Below are positions 15,431 to 16,467 of a stretch of 16,467 nt of DNA, one piece after another; the stretch's first letter is position 1; each line of letters starts with the position of its first letter. Below the pieces are notes generated by a model, which had not been told where the DNA came from, made no database searches, and saw nothing but the letters and a program-made list of their open reading frames with translations. The stretch is taken from positions 1 through 16,467 of the forward strand of contig JAPTWT010000041.1 of NCBI GenBank assembly GCA_028064935.1, in the 5' to 3' direction. The DNA comes from Gammaproteobacteria bacterium (GTDB lineage: Bacteria; Pseudomonadota; Gammaproteobacteria; Acidiferrobacterales; Acidiferrobacteraceae). A program made the position numbers and the translations under genes.

Positions 15431-15837
15431 GCGGAGCTCTGCCCGGCCGACCTCGCGCCCTTACCGCCGTGTGATGGCGATCCGTGAGGGGCGGGCAGGA
15501 TGCCATGGGCAGCGCCCGGCGGCCGGACTATATAGGGTGTTTGAGTCTGGCGGCAAAGAGGGCGTGCCAACATCGATCGGGTCGCCGGCGCGCTCTGACA
15601 CCGGCGTGGGCACTTCGGGACCTACAGGCATCGGCCAACGGTATCCGCCCCGGCGATCCCGCCCTGGGCAGCCAGGACTGTCCACGCCGTTCGGGGAACC
15701 CATTGTACACCCCATGACACCCCCAACCCGTTAAAGCGGGTTGGGGGTGTCACAACCGCCGCGGCCGGTAATGGCCATGCGCGCCATCGTCGGACACCGC
15801 CCGTGATCGCCCGCCGTCCGCATTTCATCGCCCGCGC
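15431..15837. other. Intergenic region between nitroreductase and mraZ
   Basis: No convincing gene is visible. The open frames are short, lack ribosome sites and are in changing frames. The region contains the large hairpin at 15715-15752 and leads into the mraZ promoter. Confidence 0.4.
15715..15752. terminator. Perfect 16-bp hairpin, probable bidirectional terminator
   Basis: TGACACCCCCAACCCG (15715-15730) pairs exactly with CGGGTTGGGGGTGTCA (15737-15752) around the loop TTAAAG. It separates the nitroreductase gene from the mraZ promoter. There is no T-run, so factor-independent termination is uncertain; the symmetric stem could block reading in either direction and insulate the downstream cluster. 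Confidence 0.6.
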
Positions 15838-15867
15838 TTGACTTCGCTTTTCGTGCGTCTCTATAGT
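15838..15867 (+). promoter_or_regulatory. mraZ sigma-70 promoter
   Basis: TTGACT (15838-15843) and TATAGT (15862-15867) are separated by 18 bp, a strong consensus-like pair. Transcription would begin near 15874, just before the MraZ boxes, so it probably drives mraZ-rsmH and the following division genes. Confidence 0.8.
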
Positions 15868-15876
15868 GTCATTAAG

Positions 15877-15901
15877 TGGGTGAAAGTGGGTATTTGTGGG
15901 A
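15877..15901 (+). promoter_or_regulatory. MraZ-binding boxes (three TGGGN repeats)
   Basis: TGGGT (15877-15881), TGGGT (15887-15891) and TGGGA (15897-15901) sit at exact 10-bp intervals. This matches the known MraZ operator, TGGGN repeats with 5-bp spacers, which lets MraZ repress its own operon. A fourth, degenerate unit could follow around 15907. The boxes lie just downstream of the predicted start site, as expected for autorepression. Confidence 0.85.
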
Positions 15902-15918
15902 TAGGGGTGCGAAGACAC

Positions 15919-16368
15919 ATGTTCCGCGGCGTAAACAGCGTGAGTCTCGACAGCAAGGGGCGAATCGCCATCCCCACGCGCTATCGGGAGGGTCTGCGCA
16001 GCCACTGCCAAGGCCGGCTTATCATGACGGTCGACCGCGACCATTGCCTGCTGCTTTACCCGCTTCCGGAATGGGAGGTCATAGAGGCCAAACTCGTCGC
16101 TCTGTCGAGTTTCAACCCGCATACGCGGCGCCTGCAGCGCCTCTTGATCGGGCATGCGACGGAGTGCGACATGGATGGGGCGGGGCGCATCTTGTTGCCC
16201 GCACCGCTGCGCGCCTTTGCGACACTGGATAAGGATATCATGTTGATCGGACAGGGAAACAAGTTCGAACTATGGGATGCCGCGACATGGGATGCGCGCC
16301 GCGCCGAATGGCTGGCGCAGACTGACGGCGAAGAGCTGCCCGCCGAGCTGCAGTCCCTGTCGCTGTGA
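15919..16368 (+). CDS. mraZ: Transcriptional regulator MraZ
   Basis: This 149-aa nucleoid-associated DNA-binding protein controls the division and cell-wall (dcw) gene cluster. It has two AbrB/SpoVT-type halves, each with the family pattern: [13 protein letters not shown] near residues 11-23 and [13 protein letters not shown] further on. The frame is open back to TTG 15838, but the ATG at 15919 gives the canonical MFRG start and places the MraZ boxes in the untranslated leader. The SD is weak (GAAG, 15911-15914). The stop overlaps the start of rsmH as GTGA, as in many dcw clusters. Identity is certain from sequence pattern, length and neighbours. Confidence 0.97.
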   Translation: MFRGVNSVSLDSKGRIAIPTRYREGLRSHCQGRLIMTVDRDHCLLLYPLPEWEVIEAKLVALSSFNPHTRRLQRLLIGHATECDMDGAGRILLPAPLRAFATLDKDIMLIGQGNKFELWDAATWDARRAEWLAQTDGEELPAELQSLSL

Positions 16369-16467
16369 CCGGGGGTCACGCGCCGGTTCTTCTGGCCGAG
16401 ACCCTGGAGGCGCTTGCGGTGCAGCCGGAGGGGCGTTATCTCGACGCGACCTTCGGCCGTGGCGGGC
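16365..16467 (+). CDS. rsmH: 16S rRNA (cytosine-N4)-methyltransferase RsmH, N-terminal fragment (partial)
   Basis: This is the first 34 codons of the gene, starting at GTG 16365 and running off the right edge. The visible part has [15 protein letters not shown] followed by [12 protein letters not shown], the conserved RsmH/MraW start and SAM-binding glycine motif. The enzyme methylates C1402 of 16S rRNA. The GTG overlaps the mraZ stop, so the pair is translationally coupled as the first genes of the dcw operon. Confidence 0.93.
   Translation, partial: MTGGHAPVLLAETLEALAVQPEGRYLDATFGRGG

Noticed and set aside
11905..16023. Shared 10-mer CCGGCTTATC in rnpB (11905-11914) and mraZ (16014-16023) as attachment sites of an island
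   Set aside because: It is short, the second copy is inside the mraZ coding region and there is no integrase; a chance match is more likely.
1..16467. CRISPR array, tRNA genes, insertion sequences or transposases
   Set aside because: No regularly spaced repeats, no tRNA-like cloverleaf and no transposase motif or terminal inverted repeats were found on either strand.

Overview
This GC-rich window looks like a proteobacterial chromosome, most likely an acidophilic gammaproteobacterium related to Acidiferrobacter or Acidithiobacillus. That placement is inferred from a respiratory cytochrome c1 end, a cyclopropane fatty acid synthase, a class A RNase P RNA and an rnpB...mraZ-rsmH arrangement. 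It is not proven from this sequence alone.

Layout from left to right. (1) The C-terminus of cytochrome c1 (bc1 complex) enters from the left edge and is followed by a perfect 15-bp-arm hairpin. (2) A run of plus-strand genes follows: cyclopropane-fatty-acid synthase, a divergent enolase, an MFS transporter and, overlapping it by ATGA, a P-loop ATPase of unknown role. (3) A very large minus-strand membrane protein (about 1323 aa) carries an extracytoplasmic sensor region, GAF-like domains, an intact GGDEF domain, an EAL domain and an unidentified C-terminal domain. It converges on the ATPase gene. (4) A 372-aa transaldolase and the RNase P RNA gene follow on the plus strand. (5) Between rnpB and the start of the division/cell-wall cluster lie about 4 kb of genes that look accessory: a translationally coupled minus-strand pair (142 aa + 447 aa), then an HxlR-type regulator divergent from a nitroreductase. 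(6) The window ends with a strong mraZ promoter, three evenly spaced TGGGN MraZ boxes, mraZ and the first 34 codons of rsmH.

How the parts work together. Enolase and transaldolase are central carbon enzymes. Cyclopropanation of membrane lipids fits acid or stress tolerance. The GGDEF-EAL protein would set c-di-GMP in response to an external signal. The HxlR/nitroreductase pair resembles known redox- or quinone-responsive regulator/flavoenzyme pairs. The best candidate for something poorly described is the coupled 142-aa/447-aa pair. The larger protein resembles the C-terminal half of ImmA/IrrE-like proteins, but its expected zinc-binding HExxH site reads as non-catalytic residues. The smaller protein has a distinctive Asn-Pro-x-His-Lys...Gly-Asp-Phe-Gly-Leu segment and no function I can assign.

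Several stretches of 300-700 bp (254-677, 3274-3592, 9737-10435, 13929-14326, 15431-15837) hold no convincing gene. What they contain is described in the feature list.
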